Source of the DNA: Thalassolituus maritimus
GTDB lineage: Bacteria; Pseudomonadota; Gammaproteobacteria; Pseudomonadales; Oceanobacteraceae
Reading direction: 5' to 3'
Assembly: GCA_913019975.1 (NCBI GenBank)
Contig: CAJWBH010000012.1
Coordinates: 1 to 64,000 of the forward strand
DNA: 64,000 nt
Shown piece after piece: positions 10,436-20,645 of this stretch (the stretch's first letter is position 1; the number at the start of each line of letters is the position of its first letter). A program made the position numbers and the translations under genes. The notes beneath the pieces were generated by a model. That model had not been told where the DNA came from. It did not search any database and saw only the letters and a list, made by a program, of their open reading frames with translations.

Positions 10436-11320
10436 ATGGATCGAATAGAGGCGATGCGCACGCTGGTCAGCGTGGTGCATGAGGGTAGCTTTACCCGGGC
10501 CGCGGAGCGTCTGGCGATGTCGCCGCAGCTGGTCAGTAAATACGTTGCGCAATTGGAGGAGCACCTTGGCGTGCGGCTTCTTAACCGCACCACGCGGCGC
10601 ATTCACCTGACCGAGGCGGGAGAACGCTACGTCCAGCAGGCCCAGCAGATTCTGTCGGACATTGACGATATGGAGAGTCAGGCTGGTGACCTTCAGGCTC
10701 AGGCACGGGGCCTGCTGAGAATTGCAGCCCCCGTGTCGTTCGCGAGCCTGCATCTTGCCGAGCCGCTGGTGTTGTTCCAACGGGAGAACCCGGAAGTGGG
10801 TATCGATCTTCAGTTAAACGACCGCAAGGTGGACATCATCGACGAAGGCTTCGATGTCGCCTTGCGCATCGGGCAACTGAAAGACTCCTCGCTGGTGGCC
10901 CGAAAGCTCACAGAGATCCGTCTGGCGTACTGCGCATCACCTGAGTATCTGAAAAAATATGGCGAGCCGACATCGGTAGCAGAGTTGCCCCAGCATCGTT
11001 TTCTTCATTACAGCTACATGGAAGATGAGCAGTTGCGCCAGGCTGGGATTCAACGTGGCAATCAGTTCAGCTGCAATAACGGCGAAGTTCTGAATAATGC
11101 CGCAATTGCGGGTGCGGGCATTGTGATGCAGCCGACTTTTATCTCAGGGGCTGCACTGGCTGATGGACGCCTGGTGGAAATACTCAAACAAGAAGCACCG
11201 GAGCCCATTGCCCTGTACGCTGTGTATGCACACCGCACTTTGTTATCCAGTAAAGTGCGGGCATTTATCGATTCCCTGAGTGATTACTTTTCGGGTGTGC
11301 CGCCTTGGGATAAATCGTAA
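10436..11320 (+). CDS. LysR family transcriptional regulator
   Basis: The 294-residue product has an N-terminal winged helix-turn-helix (MDRIEAMRTLVSVVHEGSF, then LNRTTRRIHLTEAG) and a LysR substrate-binding domain (RIAAPVSFASLHLAE). It belongs to the large CrgA/AaeR-like subgroup. Start 10436 is chosen by homology and by a GAGAGG-type Shine-Dalgarno just upstream; the frame is open from 10352. It is divergent from doxX and the LigB-type dioxygenase, its most likely targets. The effector is unknown. Confidence 0.9.
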   Translation: MDRIEAMRTLVSVVHEGSFTRAAERLAMSPQLVSKYVAQLEEHLGVRLLNRTTRRIHLTEAGERYVQQAQQILSDIDDMESQAGDLQAQARGLLRIAAPVSFASLHLAEPLVLFQRENPEVGIDLQLNDRKVDIIDEGFDVALRIGQLKDSSLVARKLTEIRLAYCASPEYLKKYGEPTSVAELPQHRFLHYSYMEDEQLRQAGIQRGNQFSCNNGEVLNNAAIAGAGIVMQPTFISGAALADGRLVEILKQEAPEPIALYAVYAHRTLLSSKVRAFIDSLSDYFSGVPPWDKS

Positions 11321-11344
11321 AAAGCAGTTAAAACCCGACAGTAA

Positions 11345-12208
11345 TTACTCAATATTCTGAACCTGTTCACGCATCTGCTCGATCAGTACTTTAAGGTCAA
11401 CGGCAATGCTTGTCAGTTCGGTGCGCATTGCCTTAGATGAAAGCGTATTCGCCTCACGGTTTAACTCCTGCATCATAAAATCCAGACGTCGGCCAATGGG
11501 CTCTTCACGTTGCAGAATATCCAGTACTTCATCGATATGGGTGCGCAGCCGATCGGTTTCTTCTGCAATATCGGCTTTTTGCGCGAGCAATACCATTTCC
11601 TGCTCGAGGCGTTCGGTATCCGGATTTTCGATCAACTCATTGAGTTTGTTTAACAGATGAGTGCGCTGAGCGGCAAGGGCTTCTGGTATTATTTTATCCG
11701 CTTGCTCAGAAAGATTACGTGCTTCGTCACAGCGTTGCTGTATCAGTTCTTTGAGGGAAGCACCTTCACGCTTACGTGCAATAATTAACGACTCGAGACA
11801 TTCGTTGAATGAACCTAACGCGCTTTTCTGAAGCGCTTTGAGATCGGTTGTTGTGCTTTCTAATACCCCCGGCCATTGCAGAATTTTCAGCGCATCCAGC
11901 GCATTTCCCGGGCCGATCACTTCATGAACTTTATCCGCTGCATCATTCAGTGAAGCAACGAGGTCCTGATTAACCTGTAAGTTCTGCTGTTTCTGGGATG
12001 GCTGAAAGCGCAGGAATACTTCAACTTTACCGCGGTTTAATCTGGACTTAATGCACTCGCGAAGAGCTGGCTCCATATCGCGAAACTCATCAGGCAGACG
12101 AAAATGAAGTTCCAGATAGCGACTGTTTACTGAGCGGATTTCCCAGGTGATCCGGCCAGAATCTGTGTCTATAGTGCTTCTGGAGAACGCTGTCATGCTA
12201 AGGGCCAT
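11345..12208 (-). CDS. yicC: YicC family endoribonuclease-like protein
   Basis: The 287-residue product begins MALSMTAFSRS and contains WEIRSVNSRYLE and the C-terminal QELNREANTLSSKA, all characteristic of YicC/YloC. E. coli YicC has been described as an endoribonuclease that helps degrade the small RNA RyhB. In Pseudomonas it lies beside rph and near gmk. Here a lipoprotein gene and an ompA-like gene separate it from rph. Length is typical. Confidence 0.93.
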   Translation of the reverse strand: MALSMTAFSRSTIDTDSGRITWEIRSVNSRYLELHFRLPDEFRDMEPALRECIKSRLNRGKVEVFLRFQPSQKQQNLQVNQDLVASLNDAADKVHEVIGPGNALDALKILQWPGVLESTTTDLKALQKSALGSFNECLESLIIARKREGASLKELIQQRCDEARNLSEQADKIIPEALAAQRTHLLNKLNELIENPDTERLEQEMVLLAQKADIAEETDRLRTHIDEVLDILQREEPIGRRLDFMMQELNREANTLSSKAMRTELTSIAVDLKVLIEQMREQVQNIE

Positions 12209-12325
12209 ACAAACCTCGATACGGATGGTCAGGCCGTTAGTTTAGTAGTTCACTGCCAAATACACGAGGGGATGGTGCCTGGTCTGCTCGAGTAAACAAA
12301 ACTAAAGCGTACAAAACGAAAGCAC

Positions 12326-12349
12326 ATAAAAAAGGGGGCCGAAGCCCCC
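12326..12349 (-). terminator. Rho-independent terminator of the Ig-like lipoprotein gene
   Basis: A 6-bp G/C stem (12334-12339 with 12344-12349) with a CGAA loop (TTCG on the minus strand) is followed on the minus strand by a run of Ts (A-run 12328-12333 on the plus strand). It is 50 bp beyond the stop codon at 12400. Confidence 0.85.
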
Positions 12350-12399
12350 GAGTGTGGAGTGGGGCTTCCCTGGCCCCGAGGTGCTGGGCTTAGCCCAAT

Positions 12400-14331
12400 T
12401 CAGTCTGTGCACAACAGACGAATACTGCATAAGCCGTCAAATAATGGCTCAAGACCTGTGTCTGAAAGTGCATCAATAAGTTCACCGCCCACCTGTAATA
12501 ATCCGAGATCGAGATTCGGATCGGTCAGTGCGCCAGCTTTCAGCAAATCCTCTGAGATCACAGTCAGAGTGAGCAATTTACCTGCTTCAACCGTAGCCAG
12601 TGACGTCTTGAGAATTTCAACATCAACTAACCGGGTAATATCCTCCTGATTGGTCAGTGAACCCAGAACAGGTAGCTGACCGATTTGATTCAGCAGGTCA
12701 ACGAGCGGCTCTTCGAGTGCTTCTGGCAGAGGCAGGCCACTGTCATCCAGAACCTGAATATCGACCAGTCCACCTTCGCTGAAGACAAGCTCACCAACCG
12801 TCAGGAAGGACTGAGCCAGCGCCGCTGGGTCGCCGTTAGCCAGTGCGTCGGCAAAAGCTTGCTGAACGCCTTCGCTGAAGCTACCGAAGCCTATGTTTAC
12901 TGACAGAGTACATGCGGCTTCTGTACCTGTAGCGTTGCCCTTTGGATCACAAACAGCGATCAGTACTGAGCTGAACTCAGTCAGTCTTTCCGGGGTCAGT
13001 TCGCCATCTACTAACAGTGGGAAGATCTCCAGAATAACGAGGTCGTAGTCACCCGAATTAAAGGCTTCGAGCAGATCGAAATTCTGAGGGTCATCTGCAA
13101 ACTGGGTAAGCAGATCCTGTAGCTGCGCCAATATCGACGAGTCGAGGAGGTCCGCAAAGTTGTCGAGGTCGCCAAGATCTTCTTCAGACAGACCAGTCAG
13201 GGCGAGCAGTTCCTCTGAGCCTGCAGCAATCAATGCAGCCAGGGTTAATGGCAGCTCGAACAGAGCCTGAGGATCGGTTGGCACACCGCTGTCTCCCCCT
13301 TCATTGCCGCCCTCATCACCGGGCTCTTCTGTACCATTTTCAACAATAGTAAGAAGGTTTCCGGCAAGATCTTCGAGTGCAGCTTGCAGGTCACCTAATG
13401 GATTGTCGCCAGATCCACCACCGAGTATTCCTTCAATGACTGCAGTCAGGCTCTCTGTACGGAAGATATTTGTGCTGACTGCTGCGAGTGGATTACCACT
13501 GAGGTCTTCAATATTGGTATTAATTTCCAACAGGTAAAAGCTTTCACCATTCAGCGGTTCACTCGGGGTAAATAGCACCCGGCTCCCATCGAATGAGAAA
13601 TCACCTTCAATTTTGCCGCTACCTGGAATTGGCGAACCTTCACTGTCGACAGGGATAACATAAATGCTGTCGAAGTTTACGGTGCTACTGTCGAGCGGCT
13701 CTGAGAAATCAATAACCAGAGTAATATCGACAGGTAATAATCCCATTAAATCTGGTGTTGAAACCAATATTTCAGGGGCCGTTGTATCCTCATCTTCCTG
13801 CCCACCGGTAGTGAAGTCAGAGGATGCATCTGTCCCTATCGCGATATTTTCGCTGCAGGCAGCCGAAATACCCGCGCCGATATTAACAGTGTAAAGAGTG
13901 TCCTCTTCCAGGCCGCTGACAGGATTGATGAGCAGCGCATTGCCATTCACAGACAGGCTGGCATCAATTGAGCCTGCGGTACCACCTGAGAGGAAAGCAG
14001 ACGTTGCATCAACAGAGTCTTCATCCAGATCCGTGTTAAAGGTCACCCGGACACTCGTTGCTATAGAAACATTTTCAGCAGCATTGGCCGGAATGAATTC
14101 TGTAACCTCGAACTGGCTCTCCCCTGAGCACACAGGGTCGACGGTGCCAGGTGCGCCGTTGTCATCACCGTTACCTACGGCTCCGTCGGTCTGGTCTGAA
14201 CCCACCGGATCGGTAATGGCGGAGTCGTTACTTCCCAGTCGGCCTTCTGAATCTGAACCGTTGCCGCCACACGCGGTCAGAACGACTGCAGCCAGCAAGG
14301 TTAGTGAGGTTTTAAAATCAGGCTTTTTCAT
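12400..14331 (-). CDS. Large lipoprotein with bacterial Ig-like (Big_5/SbsA) domains
   Basis: The 643-residue product starts with a lipoprotein signal, MKKPDFKTSLTLLAAVVLTAC, with the lipobox cysteine at residue 21, followed by a Gly/Ser/Asp-rich linker. Two Ig-like SbsA-type domains are visible at about residues 75-175 (IPANAAENVSIATSVRVTFN) and 186-290 (PEILVSTPD ... LVIDFSEPLDSST). The remaining 350 residues are acidic, Leu-rich and unfamiliar. The protein is probably surface or periplasmic and membrane-anchored; no enzymatic motif is seen. It lies 14 bp downstream of the ompA-like gene at 14346-15497, so the two are probably co-transcribed. Confidence 0.8.
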   Translation of the reverse strand: MKKPDFKTSLTLLAAVVLTACGGNGSDSEGRLGSNDSAITDPVGSDQTDGAVGNGDDNGAPGTVDPVCSGESQFEVTEFIPANAAENVSIATSVRVTFNTDLDEDSVDATSAFLSGGTAGSIDASLSVNGNALLINPVSGLEEDTLYTVNIGAGISAACSENIAIGTDASSDFTTGGQEDEDTTAPEILVSTPDLMGLLPVDITLVIDFSEPLDSSTVNFDSIYVIPVDSEGSPIPGSGKIEGDFSFDGSRVLFTPSEPLNGESFYLLEINTNIEDLSGNPLAAVSTNIFRTESLTAVIEGILGGGSGDNPLGDLQAALEDLAGNLLTIVENGTEEPGDEGGNEGGDSGVPTDPQALFELPLTLAALIAAGSEELLALTGLSEEDLGDLDNFADLLDSSILAQLQDLLTQFADDPQNFDLLEAFNSGDYDLVILEIFPLLVDGELTPERLTEFSSVLIAVCDPKGNATGTEAACTLSVNIGFGSFSEGVQQAFADALANGDPAALAQSFLTVGELVFSEGGLVDIQVLDDSGLPLPEALEEPLVDLLNQIGQLPVLGSLTNQEDITRLVDVEILKTSLATVEAGKLLTLTVISEDLLKAGALTDPNLDLGLLQVGGELIDALSDTGLEPLFDGLCSIRLLCTD

Positions 14332-14345
14332 AAGTATCTCCGGTT

Positions 14346-15497
14346 TTATTCAGGCTGGCGCAGAACCAGTTCCACTCGGCGGTTCTCAGCGCGCCCTTCG
14401 GGCGTGTCGTTAGTGGCGACGGGTGCAGTTTCGCCCATACCCTGAGAGTTAATTCGGGTTAACGAGATGTCGTATTCCGCTGACAGTACTTTTCCGACAG
14501 CACTGGCGCGGGCATCCGAAAGTTGCATGTTGTAGCTTGCTGAACCGCGGCTGTCCGTATGGCCGAACACCTGGAGTTCTGTTGAAGGGTATTCCTTCAT
14601 CAAGCGAGCAATATTCTCAAGTTCTTTGACGGATTCCTGTGGCACGGCAGAGCTATTGCTCGGGAAGGCGATATAAAGATTTTCCCGCACTTCTACAGTC
14701 AGTTTCTCTGCGCAGCCCTGAGCGTCTACTTTTGCTCCTTGCGGTGTATCTGGGCAGGCATCATCTTTGTCGAGGACGCCATCCATATCAGAGTCTTTTT
14801 CTTCACATCCGGTCGCGTCAACGACGGCACCTGCTGGCGTATTCGGGCATTGATCGTCACCGTCAACGACGCCATCGTTGTCACTATCGAGAACCACAGG
14901 CTCTATTGATTTGGGGTAGCTGCGACCGAAAAGGACCGATACACCCAGAAACGGTTGGAAATCGAGATAAGTATCCTGAAGTTCACCAATCGCACGTATG
15001 CCTGCTTCAGCAATAAAGCGTTGATCGAATATCAGTTTCTGCAAGCCAGCTTCAGCGAAGAGGGCGTTTTCGCTGACTTCGTTGCTGCCAATTAAGGTAT
15101 TCGATGCGATGTCGTAATTACTGTATTTATAGCCGCCGCCAGCGAATGCCCGCCAATCACCATAATGAAACGCAGTCGGGTGAACCCTGAGGCCGACGGA
15201 GTAAGATTCCACATCAATGTCAGCATCTGATTCGGTGGTTTCGCTCTCTGCCATAGCTGCCTGGGCATACAGGCTCAGTAGAGAGTTGTACTGGTGTGCG
15301 AGGTTGATTCCGTAGCCGTGGAAATCCGTGATGTTATCGTCGGTATCCTCAGTACGACCCTCAGCGATGAGGGTGTAGTTGTACTCGAGGCCCAGGCTGG
15401 TGTAGCTCTCTGGCCATTCATGTTCGTGGTCATCCGCTATTGCCATTGAGGGCATCAGAGTGATGGCGCAAATAAGTGCTGTTTTTTGTATATCCAT
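14346..15497 (-). CDS. OmpA family protein with TSP3 repeats
   Basis: The 383-residue product has a signal peptide ending near SMAIA-DD, an N-terminal region of alternating aromatic strands typical of an 8-stranded outer-membrane barrel (to about 200), two calcium-binding thrombospondin type 3 repeats (DSDNDGVVDGDDQCP, DSDMDGVLDKDDACP), and an OmpA C-terminal peptidoglycan-binding domain (VFGHTDSRGS, LSDARA, GRAENRRVEL). It probably links outer membrane to cell wall. It is first in a unit with the Ig-like lipoprotein gene. The second OmpA-type protein at 51605-52687 has the same plan but only one TSP3 motif. Confidence 0.9.
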   Translation of the reverse strand: MDIQKTALICAITLMPSMAIADDHEHEWPESYTSLGLEYNYTLIAEGRTEDTDDNITDFHGYGINLAHQYNSLLSLYAQAAMAESETTESDADIDVESYSVGLRVHPTAFHYGDWRAFAGGGYKYSNYDIASNTLIGSNEVSENALFAEAGLQKLIFDQRFIAEAGIRAIGELQDTYLDFQPFLGVSVLFGRSYPKSIEPVVLDSDNDGVVDGDDQCPNTPAGAVVDATGCEEKDSDMDGVLDKDDACPDTPQGAKVDAQGCAEKLTVEVRENLYIAFPSNSSAVPQESVKELENIARLMKEYPSTELQVFGHTDSRGSASYNMQLSDARASAVGKVLSAEYDISLTRINSQGMGETAPVATNDTPEGRAENRRVELVLRQPE

Positions 15498-15586
15498 AGT
15501 CAGAACTCAAATTGTTCATAAGTTGCGTGCTGTCGATGGCATAGAAAACTCAGATATGGCGATGTCGACGTTTCACGTTGTTTGTA

Positions 15587-15608
15587 ACACTCCTGCTGAA
15601 GGAGGTGT
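15587..15608 (-). promoter_or_regulatory. Leader hairpin upstream of the ompA-like gene
   Basis: ACAC-TCCT (15587-15594) pairs with AGGAGGTGT (15600-15608) with one bulged base and a 5-nt loop. It lies 90-110 bp upstream of the ompA-like start. On the minus strand no T-run follows, so it is not a normal terminator; it could be a 5' UTR structure. Weakly supported. Confidence 0.3.
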
Positions 15609-15883
15609 CCTGAGTGGAATATATCGTTGCGAACTATGGCGATATGTTTGTTTGTGTTATCGAAGGTGAGAGATTGTTATTTAAAAATTGAGAGATTTAT
15701 TAGTAGTTGCTGAATTCATTGCACTAATTACAGTTACATTTGGAAACATAAATACATAGCGAAACAAAATAAAACCTATTGTTACTCCATGCGGATGTTT
15801 AAGGTGTGTTTTGTAGTCAGCTGGCTCTGTAGGAAAAACGTTTTTTCAATTTCACAACACTGAATAACTGAATGGATTCTCTG

Positions 15884-15889
15884 TATACT
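15884..15889 (+). promoter_or_regulatory. Candidate -10 element of the rph promoter
   Basis: TATACT is one base off the sigma-70 -10 consensus and lies 54 bp before the rph start codon. The matching -35 (TGAATA, 17 bp upstream) is poor, so only the -10 box is claimed. Confidence 0.35.
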
Positions 15890-15943
15890 GCGCGCTGTGA
15901 CAGAAGCCACAGATACACAAGCTATAAATACAGAGGACAAACT

Positions 15944-16660
15944 ATGAGACCAAGCGGCCGCGCACTGGATCAGTTAAGAGAAGTACGCATCACCCGGAAC
16001 TACACTAAGCATGCCGAGGGCTCCGTGCTGGTGGAGTTTGGCGACACCAAAGTCATCTGTACTGCCAGTGCGGAAACCAAAGTACCACCTTTCCTGCGTG
16101 GTCAGGGCCAGGGTTGGGTCACCGCTGAATACGGTATGCTGCCACGCTCTACCGGTTCGCGCATGATCCGTGAAGCCGCCAAAGGTAAGCAGCAGGGGCG
16201 TACTGTTGAGATTTCCCGCCTGATTGGCCGTAGCCTGCGCGCAGCAGTCGACCTTGAAGCTCTGGGTGAAAATACCATCACTATCGACTGTGATGTGATT
16301 CAGGCGGATGGCGGTACCCGCACTGCATCGATCACGGGCGCCTGTGTTGCTCTTGCCGATGCCATTAACTGGCTGAAAGAAAACGGCAAGGTAAAAGGTG
16401 AGCCGCTGAAGCAGATGATCGCTGCCGTATCGGTTGGTATCTATAACGGTGAGGCCGTGTTAGATCTGGATTACGCCGAAGACTCAACGGCTGAAACGGA
16501 CCTGAACGTCGTCATGACCGAGAAAGGCGGTTACGTAGAGATTCAGGGCACTGCGGAAGGGGAAGCTTTCTCTGCGGAAGAGCTGAATGCCATGCTGGCA
16601 CATGCTCAGAAGGCTATCGGTGAATTGTCCGAGCTACAGAAGGCGGCTCTGTCATCCTGA
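15944..16660 (+). CDS. rph: Ribonuclease PH
   Basis: The 238-residue phosphorolytic 3'-5' exoribonuclease trims tRNA 3' ends. It begins [12 protein letters not shown] and shows [13 protein letters not shown], the RSLRAAVDL phosphate-binding region and [14 protein letters not shown], all family signatures. The start at 15944 follows an AGAGGA ribosome binding site by 7 bp; the frame is open from 15872 but the extra residues are unrelated. It converges on crc, with a shared hairpin terminator between them. Confidence 0.96.
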   Translation: MRPSGRALDQLREVRITRNYTKHAEGSVLVEFGDTKVICTASAETKVPPFLRGQGQGWVTAEYGMLPRSTGSRMIREAAKGKQQGRTVEISRLIGRSLRAAVDLEALGENTITIDCDVIQADGGTRTASITGACVALADAINWLKENGKVKGEPLKQMIAAVSVGIYNGEAVLDLDYAEDSTAETDLNVVMTEKGGYVEIQGTAEGEAFSAEELNAMLAHAQKAIGELSELQKAALSS

Positions 16661-16664
16661 TATG

Positions 16665-16694
16665 AAAAAGGCCAGCAGATCCGCTGGCCTTTTC
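16665..16694. terminator. Bidirectional terminator between rph and crc
   Basis: A 10-bp stem (16667-16676 with 16683-16692) with a 6-nt loop has A-rich and T-rich flanks, fitting transcription termination from both convergent genes. Confidence 0.8.
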
Positions 16695-16737
16695 ACTATA
16701 GCTCAAACGATCACTCTGCGCCTGAGAATCAGAGCGC

Positions 16738-17514
16738 TCATATTTCTTCGTCAAACTCGTATTCGATCATCACAGCAGCATGTTTACCAAACTGAGGTGC
16801 TTTCTCGACGCGGGCTTCAACGACATACTGGCGCACTCCGGGCGTGCAGATCTGATAGTCGATACGCCAGCCACTCTGATCGCGCCGCTGACTTTCTTCA
16901 TCTGGCCACCAGGTAAACTGGTTTTCACCAAAGTTCGCTTCGCGGAAAGCATCCGTGAACTCGACCGGCCCGAATACCTGATCAAACCACGCACGCTCTT
17001 CGGGCATAAATCCCGGGGTATCCTGAGCGTTTTTCCAGTCCTGAATGTCGACGGTTTTATGAGCCGCTTCGAAATTGCCACAGAAAATAAACTCGCGGCG
17101 TTTGCGTCGGGTCTTCTGCAGGTGTTCAAGAAATACCTGCTGGAACTCCAGCTTGTCTTCGAGCGAGTTGTGCTCATCAATTGTTGGGAACAGAACCGAG
17201 GCCACGCTGACGTGGTCGAAGTCAGCCTGGATAAAACGGCCCTGCATATCCCACTTGGCGTGGGATAACCCTGTCATAATGGCCTTAGGAACATCGCGGG
17301 TAAGAATTGCGACACCACTGTAGTGGTCTTCAGCAGCATCGAAAAAGTACGCGTTGAATCCTTCCGGGTAGAGCACGTCATCAGACAGCTGATATTCTTT
17401 TGCCTTGAGGTTCTGTATGGCAACGACGTCAACATCGGCACTGCTCAGCCACTGATACAGACCGTTTTTTACTGCCTGTTCCAGCCCGTCAACGTGTAGT
17501 GTGATTATCCTCAT
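16738..17514 (-). CDS. crc: Catabolite repression control protein Crc (degenerate ExoIII/EEP fold)
   Basis: The 258-residue product belongs to the exonuclease III-like fold but matches Pseudomonas Crc closely in RRKRREFIFCG, PGFMPEERAWFDQVFG and FTWWPDEES. Crc partners Hfq on A-rich motifs in mRNAs to repress use of secondary carbon sources. The ExoIII metal/catalytic residues are lost: QETK is QNLK (N35), and the GDxN pair is GNFE (N147, E149), while H245 remains. This supports an RNA-regulatory, non-nuclease role. The start at 17514 (MRIITLHVDG) is set by homology; the frame continues to 17571. Its position between rph and pyrE is the Pseudomonas order. Confidence 0.92.
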   Translation of the reverse strand: MRIITLHVDGLEQAVKNGLYQWLSSADVDVVAIQNLKAKEYQLSDDVLYPEGFNAYFFDAAEDHYSGVAILTRDVPKAIMTGLSHAKWDMQGRFIQADFDHVSVASVLFPTIDEHNSLEDKLEFQQVFLEHLQKTRRKRREFIFCGNFEAAHKTVDIQDWKNAQDTPGFMPEERAWFDQVFGPVEFTDAFREANFGENQFTWWPDEESQRRDQSGWRIDYQICTPGVRQYVVEARVEKAPQFGKHAAVMIEYEFDEEI

Positions 17515-17686
17515 ACATGGTTCCCGGTTATCGATGGGTGTATCATACCGCATCCAATTAGGCCGCTGCACTCTTCTGTGGCACCAATATGGCTACGGGT
17601 CTTGCGAAAACAGGAGATAACCCGGTTGGATCGCCTGTTCTTCTTAATTTTCATTGCTGGCCCACGACGACAATTCAGGATTCCTT

Positions 17687-18334
17687 ATGCAAACCTATCA
17701 GAAAGAGTTTATCGAATTTGCTATCCAGCAGGGTGTACTACGTTTTGGTGAGTTCACTCTTAAATCCGGACGCATCAGTCCTTACTTCTTTAATGCCGGT
17801 TTGTTTAACACGGGTTCTGCTCTTGCTCGCCTGGGTCGTTTTTATGCGGCAGCGTTAGAAGACTCCGGTATTGAGTACGACGTTGTCTTTGGCCCTGCAT
17901 ACAAGGGTATCCCTTTGTCTGCTGCTTTATCCATCGCGCTTGCAGATCAATACCAGAAAGACCTTCCGTACGTCTTTAACCGCAAAGAGGCTAAGACGCA
18001 TGGTGAGGGTGGAAATCTGGTGGGTGCTCCGCTTGAAGGCCGTGTTCTGATTGTAGACGACGTTATCACCGCTGGCACGGCGATCCGTGAAGTGATGACA
18101 ATGATCAACGCAGCTGACGGTGCGACGCCAGCCGCGGCGTTGATTGCTCTTGACCGTCAGGAGCGCGGTCAGGGCGAATTATCTGCCATTCAAGAGGTAG
18201 AACGTGACTTCGGTATCACTGTTGCCAGTATCGTAGGCCTGAATCAGGTGCTAGATTATGTCTCTGGAAATCCTGAGCTGGCGCAATACGCAGATGCGAT
18301 TGCTGCATATCGGGATCAATACGGCGTTAAGTAA
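17687..18334 (+). CDS. pyrE: Orotate phosphoribosyltransferase
   Basis: The 215-residue enzyme makes OMP from orotate and PRPP in pyrimidine synthesis. Visible motifs are [14 protein letters not shown], the PRPP-binding loop [16 protein letters not shown], and [13 protein letters not shown] of the flexible loop. The start at 17687 (MQTYQKEF) is chosen by homology; an in-frame upstream ATG at 17654 would add 11 residues. It is divergent from crc. The DUF4124-like gene follows by 12 bp, so the two may be co-transcribed. Confidence 0.96.
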   Translation: MQTYQKEFIEFAIQQGVLRFGEFTLKSGRISPYFFNAGLFNTGSALARLGRFYAAALEDSGIEYDVVFGPAYKGIPLSAALSIALADQYQKDLPYVFNRKEAKTHGEGGNLVGAPLEGRVLIVDDVITAGTAIREVMTMINAADGATPAAALIALDRQERGQGELSAIQEVERDFGITVASIVGLNQVLDYVSGNPELAQYADAIAAYRDQYGVK

Positions 18335-18346
18335 TCCGGGAGATCT

Positions 18347-19012
18347 ATGTTCAGGCGGCTGTTGGTTGGTGCTACGTTAAGCGCATTAGCATGCGCATCC
18401 CTGGCAGCAGGCAATGTTTATCGGTTCAATGTTGATGGGCAGGTCGTGATTAAAGACTCGGTGCCGGCAGATCTGGCACCTCTGGGCTACGATGTTCTGA
18501 ACTCCCGAGGGATGCTGGTCAAGCGCGTGCCGCGTGAGCTTACACCAGAAGAGATTGCTGAACGGGATCGCCTGAAAGCCGAGCAGGAAGCCCGGAATGT
18601 CCGTATCGAGCAGCGTAAGCAAAAAGATAAAGACCTGATGCGTATCTACTCGACGGTTGCCGATGTTGACCGGGCATTGCAGAGAAAGTCGGACGAAGTC
18701 ATTACTCAAAAAGACCTGCAGGCCCGCCGCATCACCGACCTTACCGAGAAGTTGGAACAGGCGCAGCAGGCTGCTGCGAATACAGAACGACGGGGAGCTG
18801 CGGTGCCTGAGTCGCTGGTGGACGAGATTCGCCACTATCAAAGCGCCATTCAGGGAGCTGAGGTTGCCATTCGGGAGCTGGAAGAAAAATTAGAAACGCT
18901 GAACCACGATTATGGAGTGATTCGTCAGCGGTTAAGAGTGTTGTCTGTATACCCTGAGGGTACGTTACCTGAAGACGTCGACAACAGTCGCTTACCGGCT
19001 CTCAATCCGTGA
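18347..19012 (+). CDS. Secreted coiled-coil protein with N-terminal DUF4124-like domain
   Basis: The 221-residue product has a signal peptide (LLVGATLSALACASLAAG) followed by a short DUF4124-like segment (VYRFNVDGQVVIKDSVP). A long, highly charged helical region (about residues 65-200; EERDRLKAEQ-type composition and an AQQAAANTE stretch) is likely coiled coil. The function is unknown and the protein is predicted periplasmic. It starts 12 bp after pyrE. Confidence 0.75.
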   Translation: MFRRLLVGATLSALACASLAAGNVYRFNVDGQVVIKDSVPADLAPLGYDVLNSRGMLVKRVPRELTPEEIAERDRLKAEQEARNVRIEQRKQKDKDLMRIYSTVADVDRALQRKSDEVITQKDLQARRITDLTEKLEQAQQAAANTERRGAAVPESLVDEIRHYQSAIQGAEVAIRELEEKLETLNHDYGVIRQRLRVLSVYPEGTLPEDVDNSRLPALNP

Positions 19013-19023
19013 GAGCCAGTTAG

Positions 19024-19043
19024 TGCCTTACTGATTTAAGGCA
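19024..19043. terminator. Possible hairpin between the DUF4124-like gene and slmA
   Basis: TGCCTTA and TAAGGCA form a perfect 7-bp inverted repeat with a 6-nt loop between two convergent genes; it includes the slmA stop codon. There is no clear T-run, so termination is uncertain. Confidence 0.35.
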
Positions 19044-19650
19044 TCTGCAGGTCTTTTTCCTGCAACAGTATCTGGCTCAGAGAGGCCCATTGAGCAGGCC
19101 AGTGCTCTGTTGGACGAACCGAGAACTCTGTACGCACATACTGACGTATACGGCCTTCAATTACAGCCGTCAGAAGATTCGCCAATGCTGTCGGCGACTG
19201 CTGCGGTACCAGACCTTCCCTCACTTCTGCTTCCCGCAGGATCTGCTTGAACTGAAGTTCGAAGCGGTCAAAGACCTGATCAATCCGCTGACGCAGACGT
19301 TCAGTTTCACCCGCAAGCGCATCCCCTGAGAGTAGACGGCACATGCCAGGATTCTTTTCGGCGAATGTCAGCAGCAGGCCTAATGTTTTTTCACAACGTT
19401 GTTGTGCACCATCGATGTCCTTGAGGATCATATTGATGCGCGAAAACAGCGTATCCTCGATGAAGGTGATCAGGCCTTCAAACATTTTCGCCTTCGACGG
19501 AAAGTGGCGATAGAGCGCCGCTTCCGAGACGCCAACTTCTTTCGCAAGGCTTGCGGTTGTGATCCGCCCGCCAGGATTGGACTCCAGCATGTGCGCCAGA
19601 GCCTGAAGAATCTGGTCGCGGCGAGACATCTTTTCCGTTGCGTCTGTCAT
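19036..19650 (-). CDS. slmA: Nucleoid occlusion factor SlmA
   Basis: The 204-residue TetR-fold protein matches SlmA in SRRDQILQALAHML, GVSEAALYRHFPSKAKMFEGLI and NPGMCRLLSGDAL. SlmA binds specific chromosomal sites and blocks FtsZ ring formation over the nucleoid. It starts 9 bp downstream of argB on the same strand, so argB-slmA may form a unit, as seen in other gammaproteobacteria. Confidence 0.93.
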   Translation of the reverse strand: MTDATEKMSRRDQILQALAHMLESNPGGRITTASLAKEVGVSEAALYRHFPSKAKMFEGLITFIEDTLFSRINMILKDIDGAQQRCEKTLGLLLTFAEKNPGMCRLLSGDALAGETERLRQRIDQVFDRFELQFKQILREAEVREGLVPQQSPTALANLLTAVIEGRIRQYVRTEFSVRPTEHWPAQWASLSQILLQEKDLQMP

Positions 19651-19659
19651 CCGTATTCC

Positions 19660-20592
<933 letters not shown>

Positions 20593-20645
20593 TTATTTTC
20601 GAGGCGCGATTATACCTCTATTCACTTCCCGGTTGCTATGATTGT

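Larger units (their letters stand above)
15498..15943. other. 446-bp divergent intergenic region
   Basis: This AT-rich gap separates the starts of the ompA-like gene (minus) and rph (plus). I see no convincing ORF or RNA gene in it. It holds a bulged hairpin at 15587-15608, in the likely leader of the ompA-like gene, and a candidate -10 element for rph at 15884-15889. The middle portion (about 15670-15800) is particularly AT-rich, as expected for back-to-back promoters. Confidence 0.6.
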
